Origin: Brachynemurus nebulosus
Lineage: Eukaryota; Arthropoda; Insecta; Neuroptera; Myrmeleontidae
Direction: 5' to 3'
DNA: 64,000 bases
NCBI GenBank assembly: GCA_035578155.1
Contig: JAPWDM010000008.1
Coordinates: 4,051,347-4,115,346, forward strand
In this document: positions 1 through 11,810 of the stretch, one piece after another
How the letters are laid out: each line of letters begins with the position of its first letter
Numbering within the stretch: the stretch's first letter is position 1
Made by a program: the position numbers and the translations under genes
Notes under the pieces: generated by a model
Database searches by the model: none
What the model saw: the letters and a program-made list of their open reading frames with translations, nothing else
What the model was told of the DNA's origin: nothing

Positions 1-72
<72 letters not shown>
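1..72. repeat. (TA)n microsatellite
   Basis: An uninterrupted TA dinucleotide run that starts at or before the window edge. Confidence 0.98.
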
Positions 73-73
<1 letters not shown>

Positions 74-91
74 TTGCTTTTACTTTGACAT

Positions 92-175
92 TTTATGAAT
101 ATGATCAAAGTTTTGAGGTTATAAATATTGACATTGACGTTTAGTTGCTTCAAACTGTGACGTCACCATAGTGTA
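92..175 (+). repeat. Single arm of the TGACGTCA foldback family
   Basis: The stretch with GTTTTGAGGTTATAAA, TTGACATTGACGTTT and GTGACGTCACC matches the arms of the foldback at 43890-44330. No inverted partner is seen nearby, so it may be one truncated arm. Confidence 0.6.
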
Positions 176-302
176 GTGTTTTTCCCGCGTTTTTCTCATT
201 TAAAATTTAAGGGTTATTTTTTTACAGAATCTGTCGAAAATAAAAAAATCACTTAAGAGTGTTCAGCCAAAAATCTCCAAAAACAACGTTTACTAGAAAC
301 AA

Positions 303-552
303 TTCTGAGGCTTTATTTTAACTTAAAAAATTAAAATAAAAACGTAATTCGGTAGAAAAAAGACTGTAATTTTTCGGATGGTCATTGATTTTTAAAAATT
401 AAATCATTTTAATTACAAAAAATTGCTCTAAACATCACCATTTTTGAAATAGTAGAAACAAAACTGAGGCTTTAGTATTTACTTAAAAAATTTGATTCTT
501 TTTTTAAAATTTGCGTAAATACCTTCTCTTTTTCGGATGGTCATTTAAAAAC
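303..552 (+). repeat. Two-copy direct repeat, period about 160 bp
   Basis: CTGAGGCTTTA...ACTTAAAAAATT followed by TTTTTCGGATGGTCATT occurs at about 305-394 and again at about 466-552. Confidence 0.7.
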
Positions 553-1275
553 CATTTACATTAAAACTGACCTTAAAAAAAATTAAAAACCTTAAAAATT
601 GCCAAAATCGGTTTGAATATTTCAAATTAAGTTTAGTTTTAACAGATGGCAGTGAGCTCGTTATAATATTTGTAATTTTTACTATAGGGACATATTTACA
701 ATTTTTATGAAAAAATGAATTTGTGTTCATTTTTGCTGGGATTCTCAACACAAATATAATTGATTAAAATATATATGTACATGGGTTACTACACGTCCAA
801 GGAAGGTTTTAAAATTATTATAATAAATTATGTTTGACTTGATTACAAAAATCACAATTATTATTATCAGGTGATGGGGCAGTTGGAAATAACTGAAAGA
901 ATTTTGAAAAGATTTTTGTTCATTTGTGCTATAGATCACAAACCACAAAAGGTCGATTATTTGAAATTTGGAAGGATCAAAATTTTTGGAAAAATAAAAT
1001 GGAAGAAAAACTTATTGAATTTTATGACTCTAAATTATTACCCGAAATATTAGACCCACTACATACACAAAAACTTAAAATTTGTGACTAATTTTTATTT
1101 TTTATTTTTCTTGTAAGGAAAATTGTATTTTCATATAATAACACCCATTGTAAAATTTATTCAATTTTATTGTAAATACTATAATATTTTTTATAATACA
1201 TATAATAATACTTTATAAAAGAAATGCGGCTCTCTAGAGCCAACAGTTGACGTTGAAAACGTTTTGGAGTTATTA

Positions 1276-2165
1276 GGGTAAGTGCGGGAGAGACGCCGCG
1301 TCGGGAGAGATGCCGCAGTAGCCATAGTTCGTCCGTTGACTGACAGATAGCGCTATTAATGGATTATATGTTTAGAATAAGTTACTTATTTAAGCTGTAT
1401 ATGGTAATATTTATGATTAGTCCGTCAGTTTAGTAATTATCCAACTTTTTATTATTGAAAGGTAAGTTTTTTAACATAATATTTTATCAAGCATTTAATT
1501 CATTAGAATTTAAGAATGTATATTTCATTGTTTTAATGAAAATGAGTTTTGTTATTAATTTAGGTATATTTTAAAAGTACTGTATAAAATTTTAGGTTAG
1601 AATTCCGCACTATGCTTGCTATAGCAGCATGCGGCATCGACCCCAACAAAAAGGAGAGATGCCGCATGTAAAATTTTTTTTTTTTTGACTGTAAATTATG
1701 CCACGTAAATATAAAAGATCCATTAATGGATCAGAAAGAGCTCTCATATTGGTGAAGGTAACGAAAATAATGATGATTGCCTGTGTATTGACTGTTTTGA
1801 AAAGTACTCAGAAACAAAAGAAAATTGACTGGTTAAGATGTATAAAGTGCCAAAAATGGTTACATATGGCATGCATCATGTATGGAGATGTGTATAAAAT
1901 GCAAAATTTTTAATATGAAATAAGCGGCGCCTCTCCTTCTTTGATGCGGCATCTCTCCCATAGGTGCGGCATCTCTCCCGCTTTGCAGGCTCTACAAAAA
2001 TGTTAATTATGAATCCTTTATGACTTAAAATTTAAAATTATTTATAAATAATTTTAAAGAACAATGTTTACATTTAATGTGTACCAAATTTCAAATCAAT
2101 TGAATGCATACTTTAAGAATTATCAAGTGTTTTCAAAATGTGCGGCGTCTCTCCCGCATTCACCC
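1276..2165. mobile_element. Pogo-like DNA transposon relic with seven internal copies of a 14-bp motif
   Basis: 890 bp flanked by TA on both sides. The ends GGGTAAGTGCGGGAGAGACG and (reverse complement) GGGTGAATGCGGGAGAGACG form about 25-bp terminal inverted repeats with two mismatches. GGGAGAGAYGCCGC-type motifs recur at 1284, 1301, 1652, 1924, 1946, 1966 and 2142, in both orientations. Frames at 1700-1910 contain a broken cysteine-rich piece (CLCIDCFEKYSE, then after a frameshift DWLRCIKCQKWLHMAC). This resembles the C-terminal PHD-like finger of insect pogo/Tigger transposases. The rest of the transposase is missing. The family call is inference from TA target, finger and TIR type. Confidence 0.7.
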
Positions 2166-2487
2166 TAATTAAAGTTTAAAGTTAACATTTTGTGTGTAAG
2201 TTTCTTTATTATTTCTCATTCTTTATTAGAATTATATAAGAAGGACACAATTAATGAAAATATTTTAGCAAAAGATTCTTCAAAAATCTTTCAGGTCAAG
2301 ATCAACACTCAGATCAAATTTCTAGTTTCTAGCACTAGCAGAAGTTCTCAAACAAAATAACCATTTATTTGGAAATATAAAATAATATTTGTTTTTTTTT
2401 TTTAAAAATCAACAAACCTTTTTTCATTCATTTGTGTTACTATAGTATTAAATGGTATTAATAATAATACATACACGGATACATACA

Positions 2488-3975
2488 CAGGCTGGAAACA
2501 GATTTATCGAACATGGGGCAAGTATGGTGAGAAATTTTTCTCAGGATCAATGTGATCTCTGACACTTTTTGATCAATAATATTTCATTTTTAAATCGCGT
2601 TACCATGGATCTGCAATATTTTTGTGTTTGTCAGATTATAAATCCAAATTTATTGCGAATTTATCTCTTTCAAGAAAAAGAAGAAAGCTAGAATGACAAA
2701 TTATGGTTCATTATGCTACCGAAAAAAAAATTCAGCTTGTCTCATGATGTTTGGCGGGCCATAGTTATCGTGAAACACGTGAATTATTTAGTGTGTTTTA
2801 CGAAAATAGACAAGTCCCCAGTACAAGTACTATAAAACACATTGTAGATCAACTTCGTATCACGAGTTGTGTAAATAGTGCTTGTTTAAGACCACAAAAT
2901 GATCCAAGAAACATTAATGCAGATTTGGAGATGGACGTTTTAGCTGATTTTGATCTACATCCAAATACAAACATCAGAACAATTGCTAAAGAGAAAAATA
3001 TTAGCCATACTAATGTACATAGAATTTTGTAAAAAGTAAATTTACTCTGCATCCAAGTATAAACATTTGCATGAAGTTTTCCCTGAAGATTCGGATGTGA
3101 GAAACGAATTTCGCAAAATAATGATGAACAAATCAAATCTAGATCCTGATTTTTTGAAATTTTTGTATTTTACCAATGAATGTACACTTACTTTACAACA
3201 ATATCCCAATTTCCAAAACTGCAGGTATTGGGCAACCGAAACCCCACATGTTTATGTAGATTGTCACACGCAGTATCGACAACAGCTGAATGTATGGACA
3301 GGAATTTTGGAAGGCAATATTATAGGATCATATTTTATGAATGGAGCACTTACGGGCGATAAATACCTTTAGTTAATAAACGGCATTGATCCAACAATCG
3401 AAGCTGTGATAAATGGTGAAAACAATATAGTCTGGTTTAAATTCGATGGAGCACTTGGACATTATTATAGATCAGTGCGTGATTTTTTAAATCAGCATTT
3501 TCAAAATGCTTAAAGTGGACGTGGGAGCGCAATTAAGTGGCTCCACATTCTCTCGATTTACCACTAAATAATTTATTTCTTTGAGATCACTTAAAAAGCA
3601 AAATTTACACATCAAGGTCCCACCCAAATACGCAGTCTCTGGAAGGTATTATTGTAGCAGCCTATTTTAATATTGCTACAACAAAAGCACTAAATATTCG
3701 CAATGAATTTTACAATAAATTGGGATATTTTTTAGCGGTTAATGGAGAACAATTTGAACATTTAATTTAATAAAAGTAATAAAAGTATTTATTTATGACA
3801 ATTAGTTTGTTTACTTTTAATTTTTAATTTTATTTCAATAAACCATAAAAAAATATATCTAAGTCATTTTATTCTAATAAACGGCGTAATTTTAACACTA
3901 GCATATTACATTAATGATTCATACAAAATCTTCCATTTTATTTGCCCTATGTCGAATAAATCTGTTTCCACTTTG
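2488..3975 (+). mobile_element. Mariner/IS630-type transposon, decayed
   Basis: The ends share TGGAAACAGATTTAT and a GGGCAA block in opposite orientation (2488-2520 and 3943-3975), giving about 30-bp terminal inverted repeats. TA follows the right end; the left flank reads CA, probably a mutated TA. Between them lies a broken transposase gene on the + strand. Length (1.49 kb) suits a Tc1/mariner-group element. It is inserted in the intron upstream of exon 1. Confidence 0.85.
2751..3770 (+). pseudogene. Mariner-type transposase pseudogene
   Basis: The N-terminal piece (2751-3032) reads like the helix-turn-helix part: YRETRELFSVFYENRQVPST, then IAKEKNISHTNVHRIL. After a frame change, FTNECTLTLQQYPNFQNCRY, WATETPHVYVDCHTQYRQQL and NVWTGILEGNIIG are the catalytic region around the first acidic residue (written here as FTNE where active copies normally have FTDE). 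WFKFDGALGHYYRSVRDFL follows the second acidic position, and the end EQFEHLI is typical of the family. Several stops and frameshifts make it inactive. Confidence 0.88.
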
Positions 3976-4948
3976 TATATATTTGCACAAAACATATGCA
4001 TTTTTATGATATTGCATAAAATGGATACAAATTATCAAATATTAATCAAAAATTTTTCTAAAGTTCTTGTAGGTCAAAACCTACACTTATATACTAAATT
4101 TTAAATTTCTAGTACTAGCAGAAATACCCTAACAATACGATTACATTTGAAATTTGAAATAAGTCCCCATAAACGTTTTCAATGTTAAAAATATTTTTTT
4201 ATGTAAAATCAAAATATTATTGTGTAATTTCTGTTGTTCTTACGGTTTTTGAGAATCCTACTACACATTTATATGAAAATTAACAATAAAAATACCTAAT
4301 AAAAAAAGATGAACATATTACTAACTACTAAATTATATTAGACTACCCTTATTTGAAGTGTTGTTGTTAGGTTTTTTTTTTGACAGTTAATGGGGATATA
4401 TAAAATAATAAAAAAAGAGGTAAAATACATTTTAAATTGTAAACATATATTTCGACTCTTGTTAGCACATTTGTTTCTTAACTAAATGGTTAAATATTAA
4501 CAATTTTCAAAATTTTACCTCCGCCTGCTCGCCCCAAAACAAGTTGCCCGGAAACAAGTACGCTCGTATAGCCTTAACTGATATGGAAAAACAAAGCTTT
4601 TAGAATATTTTTGTAACTTCAGTCAAGTACCCTATTAAAAGAGTTGTGGAGTTTATTTGACACATTAACATAATTTGACACATTAACATTATTTGACACA
4701 TTAACCTAATGACGTCACAGATATCACGATGTTTTGTGGTGCTGTTTATAACCAAATGCTGTTTTTTAAAATTTTATAAGTTTTAATTAATTTTTTATGT
4801 ATTATATAATAATTTTTTGATTAAATCAACAGTTTGGTCTTAAAAAAAAAATTGTAACAATATTCAGCCGGTGGCAGTGAACGTGTTAAGACATTCTCAA
4901 CTACATTCTTCTAATATTTATTTTAATTTTTTTGTCACTTTTGTGTAG
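3976..4948. other. Rest of the intron before exon 1, with a short tandem and a dispersed repeat
   Basis: Three copies of a 20-21 bp unit TTTGACACATTAACATAA sit at 4658-4708. The next stretch, about 4700-4830 (with TGACGTCACAG and TTTTAATTAATTTTTTATG), recurs in the same orientation at 45715-45845. CAGTCAAGTACCCTATT at about 4620 is an end-type motif also seen at 28834, 48540 and 61640. I see no gene here. Confidence 0.65.
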
Positions 4949-5577
4949 AACACGAGGAGAAACAGAATCGACTTCGCGCCTTACGTAATCGTCAAGATCT
5001 GTTCCAAGAGGAGGGCATATTAAATCTGATCCTGGAAGCGATCGATAAAATAAACGTAATCACATCGCAAGGCTTTTTGGTGGCGTTGGCCGGCGACGAG
5101 AGTGGACAGAGTTGGGAAATCATATCCGGTTACCTGTACCAACTGTTGGCCGCCATCATCAAGGGCAATCACACTAACTGCGCTCAATTCGCCAATTCCA
5201 ATCGTTTGAATTGGCTCTTCTCCCGATTGGGCTCGCAAGCGTCCGGTGAGGGTACCGGTATGTTGGACGTGTTGCATTGCGTGTTGATCGATTCACCGGA
5301 AGCGTTGAATATGATGCGCGACGAACACATAAAAGTGATTATTTCACTTCTCGAGAAACATGGACGTGATCCAAAAGTTTTGGACGTGTTGTGTTCGTTG
5401 TGTGTGGGTAATGGAGTCGCCGTGCGAAGTTCACAGAACAATATTTGTGATTATTTATTGCCCGGCAAAAATTTATTGCTTCAAACGCAATTAGTGGATC
5501 ACGTGGCCAGCGTGCGTCCGAACATTTTTGTCGGTCGTGTAGAGGGCAGCGCCGTGTACCAGAAATGGTACTTCGAG
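4949..5577 (+). CDS. RyR: Ryanodine receptor exon 1 of window (RIH domain end, SPRY1 start)
   Basis: Part of the intracellular calcium-release channel of the sarco/endoplasmic reticulum. The exon follows a TTTTGTGTAG acceptor and ends before a GTACTA donor. Its first two bases finish a codon begun in an exon outside the window, and it ends on a codon boundary. The 209 full codons begin [15 protein letters not shown] and include [20 protein letters not shown], typical of the first RIH (RYDR_ITPR) domain shared with IP3 receptors. The end, [19 protein letters not shown], starts the first SPRY domain. GC content is clearly above the flanking introns. Confidence 0.96.
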
Positions 5578-6321
5578 GTACTATTTTTTTTAAGAATTTT
5601 TTTTGTTTTTTTTTAAAATACTTGTTTGATTTTTTCAAAGCGAGTACTTTTTACGACGTCTATTTACCAGATTCTACAAAATAATAAAAAAAAAAATTAT
5701 TTGTAACGCTACTATTAAACGTCATTTTATTTTGAAATTTTCAAAAAAAAATATCATAAAAATTATCTCTTACGCTTTTTCTTGACTATTTATTGAAAAA
5801 TATTTTATTTTCAGACATTTTTAAGGTAAAATGAGCAGATGTATGGCTTTTATTAAACAAATTTCAGTTTTTTAATATATTTTCCATTCATTTAAATAAT
5901 AATTTGATATAGACAAGCTGTGTAGCTCAAGTAGTGCGCTCTAGTGGCATTTTTGTCAAAACTGGCGTTTGACATTTAAAAATACTAATGTAAAAAGTTT
6001 ATCAAAATGGATTTAAAAGGTGAAGAAAATAATAAAAGATCCTTAATGACAATTAAAATGAATAATTTCAAGATTTTTATTTTACTGAAAACACTCTTTT
6101 TCAGTTTATATTATTTTAATCTACGAATGAGAATGAATTTCTTCAATTTGATATTTTCATTTAGAAGGATTCTTTTTTACAATAGCTATTTATTTACATC
6201 TGGTTGTAACAAAAAAGTGATTGTTAATACTCACAGTTTGTGACAATATTCGTCCTTTTAAAATCGTTTGATAGCATGACCATAACAAATTTTACTTTAC
6301 TACTGCATTTTACTTTATGTA
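5578..6321. other. Intron 1, first part; nothing recognised
   Basis: AT-rich intron sequence. A 78-codon open stretch at 6007-6243 is low-complexity (F, N, L, I, K rich) and has no recognisable motif, so I do not call it a gene. Confidence 0.6.
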
Positions 6322-6634
6322 CAGTAGAATTTTAACTAAAAGAAAGAGCATAAATTCCTCTTAGTTGCAATTTATCTCTTTTTATTAAATATAAAAGATA
6401 TATAATTATCTCTCTTTCATTTATTTATACAATTTATCACTTTTTATTGAATACAAAAGATATATAATTATCTCTCTTTCATTTATTTGTACAATTTATC
6501 TCTTTTTATTGAATATAAAAGATATATAATTATATCTCTTTCATTTATTTGTCAGTGTTGCCTTGGTTAACATTTAAAATATTTGTAATCCCCTTACCTC
6601 AGAATTCCCCTATCTTTTAGTTAAAATACTACTG
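6322..6634. mobile_element. TA-flanked MITE with three internal 62-bp tandem repeats
   Basis: Terminal inverted repeats CAGTAGAATTTTAACTAAAA and (reverse complement) CAGTAGTATTTTAACTAAAA are bounded by TA on both sides. Inside, a unit of about 62 bp (CAATTTATCTCTTTTTATT ... TCATTTATTTGTA) is repeated three times at about 6368-6553. No coding capacity. Confidence 0.85.
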
Positions 6635-7187
6635 TAGATATCCCATAATTATTACATATACATATATTTAGCGAACTTCAGTGCTGTTTATTATTATAAT
6701 TACTAAAAAATTGCGTAGAAATTTTAAAGTACGTACCACGAATGAATGAAATAATTATACAAATCTTTAATTTTTGTTAATAATAAAGAAATTTGTTTTA
6801 TATTTTAAAATCAAAATAATTAGATGATTGATATTTTTTTAAGTTTAACTGTCAAAAGTATTTCATTTAACTAAATTATTTAAAAATGAGTCGTAAATTT
6901 GACATTTGGGTATTGATTTAGACTTTTAGAGTATACAAAATCGATTTTAATGAACTGAAAAGCAAAATAAATAATAATTGACATTATTATTCATTTAATA
7001 AAACATTTATTAAAAATTTACATATATATTTAAGGTAATAGCGAACGCCAGTGTTGACTTGCTTTCTCGATAGGCGGCACAACAGTCGAATTTTAAAAGT
7101 ACGCAGCTTGTCTGCGAATAGGTAATATTTATTCACACAATAAATGAAAATCGATTTTTATATTAGGATTCGTCGAATGGCGGTATT

Positions 7188-8285
7188 ATATTACAACTCC
7201 AAAAAAAAAGTAAACGTAATAAAATTTTACAAGTTGGATTTACACTATAGCAAAAAATGAAATAAATTATTTTCAGTACGAAACTGCCCTGTTGCAGCAA
7301 CATTCATAAAAATATTACTTTTCAATTCAAAATAGAATATGGCAATACAAAATACGATTTAGAAATGTTAAATTACAATCTAAATCAATAGTTTTAAGAA
7401 TTATATACATTCATTTAACTTTTTGAATTATGAAGTTTTTTTTTTAGCTATGTAAATCCGACTTAGCTTGTCACATTTTTGTGTGAGAGAGATAAATAAA
7501 TTAAACTGTCACTGTACAAGCTACTTTTTTATCCTTGTCATCTTTTTTAACCAATCATATTTTTTAAAAGCTTTTATTTAACTTGATATGTTAGTATGTT
7601 GGTTTAGATCAAATCTTGGAATCAAAATTTAGACAGGTTCTAATTGAGCTAGAGGTTTCAAATTTTACATACGTGTCTAACCTTGATGACAATGCAATAT
7701 TGTATAATTAGTTTTGTCCTACATTGCCCCCCAAAAAAATGTTGGTTTTTAGTCCTGTGCAACTTTTTGACATTTTGAATTGTCAAATATTGTCCATTGA
7801 TTTTACATTGCAATTTTTTGTTTCTATAGTTATGCTTGATTAAGGTAAATTAACCGATTAAAATATAGGTAAAAAATTACTTCTTTAATTTTTTTTTTCA
7901 AATTAATTGTAATCAGACTAAAAAGTAGAAAATAAATTAAAGTAAAGCTTTTATTTAAAAATGGGCTAAAAAAAATAAAATAACCTTTGAGTGAATTTTG
8001 AAGCAATGTGCAACATAATTTATAAAAACTTGAGGCGTTTAATTAAGTTTGGTAACTACTGAAATGTAAAATAGCTCTTATATCCACAGCAGAAATAATT
8101 AATGATAACGCCTCAAGCTTTTATAAATTATGTTGCATATTGCTTCAAACTTCACACAAAGGTTATTTTATATTTTTTTAGCCCATTTTTAAATAAAAGC
8201 TTTTTCTTAAAAAACATTTTTTTTTACTTTAATTTATTTCAAAATTTTATTACTTTTACTTTTTTCTTCGAGTTGTAATATAATA
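7188..8285. mobile_element. Long-TIR element with an inner palindrome
   Basis: ATTATATTACAACTC plus AAAAAGTAAACGTAATAAAA at 7188-7226 is repeated in reverse at about 8240-8285. Inside, 7945-8035 and 8108-8206 form a second hairpin (TTTATTTAAAAATGGGCTAA; TTATAAAAACTTGAGGCG). 7750-7850 shares TTTGACATTTTGAATTGTCA with 20730-20830. The element ends about 135 bp before exon 2. No transposase seen. Confidence 0.7.
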
Positions 8286-8420
8286 TGACATCTGGTGTTG
8301 AAAGATCAGACTATTCTTAAACTGCATTAATTTGTTGAAATGTCATTTATGAGCGGAATTTTGTAGATGTGAAAATACATACAATTGATTTTTTTATGAC
8401 GTTTGCTATTTAAATTTGAG

Positions 8421-8788
8421 GTGACCGTGGATCATGTGGAGAAAACCACTCATTTGGCGCCACATTTACGAATCGGTTGGGCCAACACGACCGGTTATAT
8501 TCCGTATCCGGGCGGCGGTGAGAAGTGGGGTGGCAATGGTGTCGGCGATGATTTCTATTCGTTCGGTTTTGATGGGGCGTGCCTGTGGTCGGGTGGACGT
8601 TGCACCCAAGTGGTACAGAATCCAACGAATCCGTTAATTAAGAAGGGTGATGTGATTGGTTGTACGTTGGATTTGAATATTCCAATCATACAGTTTACGT
8701 TTAATGGACACAAGATACGTGGAACGTTCCGCCATTTTAATTTAGACGGCATGTTTTTCCCGGTTATAAGTTGCTCGTCAAAACTCAG
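8421..8788 (+). CDS. RyR: Ryanodine receptor exon 2 (SPRY1 core)
   Basis: Continues directly from WYFE of the previous exon (phase 0) after the acceptor AAATTTGAG and ends with two bases of a split codon before GTATGT. It encodes [20 protein letters not shown], then the glycine-rich [17 protein letters not shown] stretch, and ends with PVISCSSKL. This is the body of the first SPRY domain, part of the cytosolic shell of the channel. An in-frame open stretch runs a few codons upstream, but homology and the AG place the start at 8421. Confidence 0.95.
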
Positions 8789-9293
8789 GTATGTTTCACG
8801 ATGAAATCTCGTATCACAAGCTAAACTAAAATTTTTCAACACTTTTCTTTCATTTTTATCAAACTGAGAAAACGACTTTTGTCGAATTTGTTATATTTTT
8901 ACAAGAAATTTCGTTATTTTGATCACACAGGTGAAAAGTTCATACTCAAATTATCCGAATTCAATTAGTCATCCTAATTTAAATTTCTTGAGTTGAGAAA
9001 AAGAAAATTTTTTAAATTCGGTTACGTCGATTCGATGAATCAAGAATATCATAATAAATTGAAGGTTAACGTAACCTCACAACCAACATGTGTTGGTCAC
9101 GTGATCCAGTGAACCAATCAGAGCACTTAACTGGTTTATTCCCATTAAGTCTCTGGACACAATTGTTGAACACGGTTTGAATAAATTCATGATTTTTTTC
9201 TTAATTTTAATGAGATAAATATTTTTTGAAAGTATTTGAATAGGGTATTTGACAGTAGTTGTAAAAAGACCTATTTTGATTTTTAAGTAATTA
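8789..9293. other. Intron 2, first part
   Basis: About 8860-9010 (AAATTTCGTTATTTTGAT ... GAAAAGTTCATACTCAAATT ... TCATCCTAATTTA) resembles one unit of the repeat block at 62600-63780. TAGGGTATTTGACAGTAG at about 9241 matches an end motif found elsewhere. Otherwise nothing recognised. Confidence 0.5.
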
Positions 9294-9845
9294 CACAGGT
9301 CAACATTTGATCTACGCAGGAACGCCGGAAGCGGTCAGTTGCTCCTAGGGTTTTTGGGGTCGCTGATTACGATGAAGGGGTTGGCTAATCTCCATCACGT
9401 CAGGTTCAAGGTCATTTAAAGGTCAAGTGGAGAAAAAACCTTTTAAAAAATCTGAAAAAAATCATACCTATATTTTCGAGGTCAGCGAATCGAAATAAGG
9501 GGTCGGCTAACCTCCATCAGGTCAGGTTCAAGGTCATTTGAAGGTCAAATGGAGAAAAATCCTTTTAAAAAATCTGAAAAAAATCCCCACTTGACCTCCA
9601 AATGACCTCGAAACTGACCTCATGTAGGTTAACCAACCCCTTATTTTGATTCGCTAACATTAAAAAAATAGGTATGATTTCTTTCAAATTTTTTAAAAGG
9701 TTTTTTCTCCACTTAACCTTCAAATGACCTTGAACCTGACGTGATGGAGGTTAGCCAACCCCTTCATCGTAATCAGCGACCCCAAAAACCCTAGGAGCAA
9801 CTGACCGCTTCCGGCGTTCCTGCGTAGATCAAATGTTGACCTGTG
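9294..9845. repeat. Large near-perfect palindrome (foldback element)
   Basis: CACAGGTCAACATTTGATCT at 9294 is mirrored by AGATCAAATGTTGACCTGTG ending at 9845. The arms stay complementary for about 270 bp, through CCTAGGGTTTTTGGGGTCGC and GATGAAGGGGTTGGCTAA. Each arm has direct sub-repeats of AGGTTCAAGGTCATTTRAAG followed by GTCAARTGGAGAAAAA. No open frame. It would form a stable hairpin in the pre-mRNA. Confidence 0.92.
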
Positions 9846-10269
9846 TTATTTAAGTTATAATAGTATTATGAGCGCAAGCTAAAAAGAACTTTTTTATCTA
9901 CCTGTGCATTTATCTTTGTCTATCATATTAATAAATAGAAGTTTATTCACTCACTCATATAAAAACATAATTACTTGGTTTGGTTGGTAACTATGGAAAT
10001 AATACAATTTGTGTTCCCTTCACCTCAGTTTCTGGAGGTCTTTTGAACTTGCGACCATAATACTGAGTATGACCGTTTTATAAATTATCTCATTCAAAAT
10101 TATAAAAATTTTAATTAAATAGAATTTGAAAATTTACATTAATGATAACGTAATCAGAAACATCAATCAGAAATAGCTTACATCACAGACCAGTATAATC
10201 ATTATTTGAGGTTATGTATCAAAATTTGATTAAAACATTTATTATTAGTTTAGGAAATGAAATTGTTTA

Positions 10270-10500
10270 TTTTCTTTTTTTTTAAATTAATTAAATTTAG
10301 ATTAATTTCCATAGTTATGTTTGCTAACCGGCATTTAAAGTAGCGACCCTAGTGACGATAGTGTTGAAATATAAGAGAATGTAACGTCACAACTTGTTTC
10401 TGTTTACATGGTTTATAGCTTAAAAATTACTTTTTCAATTAATTTTTTTAAAATTAAATAATGATAGGATGAATTTCTGTTGTTTACTATCAGTTTTCAT
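10270..10500 (+). repeat. Dispersed repeat (second copy 33230-33480)
   Basis: GATTAATTTCCATAGTTATG, TTTAAAGTAGCGACCCTAGT and AAATATAAGAGAATGTAACG are shared in the same order and orientation with 33260-33360. Function and class unknown. Confidence 0.8.
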
Positions 10501-10503
10501 TAA

Positions 10504-10830
10504 CCCTTTTAAACAAACAATATAGAAAAATTTTTTTGTCTCAAAATGCCCGATTTTTTACTGCCAGTGATAAGTATAATAGATAAGGTTACAAAAAAAG
10601 AAAAAGAACAAAAATCAAAGATGCCAACATCAAAAAATGAACTCTAGGAATTCACAGAATATAAATTATGCTAAATTATGTTGATAAAATTGAATATTAT
10701 TTAGAATTATACCGTATTTCGGAAAATCTGTTACAGATGGCGACACCTGTACCAGTGAATATATACATATCATAGCATTTTGAGCCGCCTTATTGCAGGA
10801 CGAGTTAATTCGTCTTAATCATTTAAAGAA
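10504..10830. mobile_element. TTAA-flanked MITE, family 1 copy A
   Basis: Bounded by TTAA (10500-10503 and 10831-10834), with ends CCCTTTTAAAC and, reversed, TTCTTTAAATG. Near-identical copies lie at 27005-27323 (same orientation) and 58032-58345 (opposite). TTAA targets with short C-rich TIRs point to piggyBac-type mobilisation (inference). The three share GCATTTTGAGCCGCC and TATTGCAGGAYGAGTTAA. Confidence 0.85.
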
Positions 10831-10849
10831 TTAAAATTAAATTTGTTTT

Positions 10850-10969
10850 TAGCGAATTTCCAGAATGGAATTCAGCTATTACAGCCACTGTCATAACGCA
10901 ACCTGAGCCCGGGACCATGGCAGAAATTTGTTTTGACGTCCTTAGAGACCGAAAATAATATTCGCTAAA

Positions 10970-11053
<84 letters not shown>

Positions 11054-11066
11054 GTATATATATATG

Positions 11067-11105
<39 letters not shown>

Positions 11106-11114
11106 ATATATATG

Positions 11115-11203
<89 letters not shown>

Positions 11204-11530
11204 ACACGATAACTTTCGAACGGAATGTCCTAGGTTTACGAAATTTGGTGAAAATATTGGAAGTCCGAAACCGTTGGACGAGTTCGTTAACCAGACATGT
11301 CGGATGCCAGAAACATGGTTTTTGTTCTTGCAAAAAATTAGTTTTTTGCTAAAATTTCCACTTAATCAACAATTTTTGCGAAATTTTTTTACACCATTTA
11401 AAAGAGGAGAAAAAATTACATAAGAAAGGTCTTTAAACTATTGTTCTATGTCAACTAGTTTTCGAGAAAAACTAACTTTTATAAACGGAAATTCGCTATG
11501 TTATGCAGGATGCTGCGACAGGGGTATCAT
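10850..11530 (+). repeat. Microsatellite-bearing dispersed element, copy A
   Basis: It opens with GAATTTCCAGAATGGAATTC and AGCTATTACAGCCACTGTCA, has a (TA)n tract with a few CA/TG variants at 10973-11201, and continues with CGATAACTTTCGAACGG and TTTACGAAATTTGGTGAAAA. It ends near TATGCAGGATGCTGCGACAG. A second copy in the same order is at 35158-35575 and a partial reversed one at 41903-42190. The order unique sequence, (TA)n, unique sequence is conserved, so the microsatellite belongs to the element. Confidence 0.85.
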
Positions 11531-11617
11531 TGTTTTTTGTTGACACTGTCAAATACCCTATTGTCACTCCACATCTTAAAACGTTTTCATTTCATTCATT
11601 ACAGACAGACGCTGTCA

Positions 11618-11782
11618 GAAGGTTTGTTTAAGCAGCAGTTTGGGATAGTACCAAACTGTCAGGATTGTGCGCAAAGCGTTTTTAGTAATTATTAAGACCG
11701 CTCTGCGCATACGAAAATTGCTTTGCGCATAATCCTGACAGTTTGGTACTATCCAAAACTGCTGCTTAAACAAGCCTACAGT
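11618..11782. repeat. Inverted repeat, arms about 60 bp
   Basis: AGGTTTGTTTAAGCAGCAGT and AGTACCAAACTGTCAGGATT at 11620-11682 are mirrored at 11722-11780, around a loop with TTAGTAATTATTAAGACCGC. TGTCAAATACCCTATTG lies just upstream. Confidence 0.88.
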
Positions 11783-11810
11783 CTGTGCCATTTTCTACAA
11801 AAAAAAATTT

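Noticed and set aside
4508..4580. GC-richer patch CCTCCGCCTGCTCGCCCC as a CpG-type promoter
   Set aside because: Too short and isolated; lies inside the RyR transcription unit with no nearby first exon.
6007..6243. 78-codon open frame in intron 1
   Set aside because: Low-complexity AT-rich translation with no motif; expected by chance in this composition.
10823..11423. Long open frames of alternating Y and I on both strands
   Set aside because: They are translations of the (TA)n tract, not genes.
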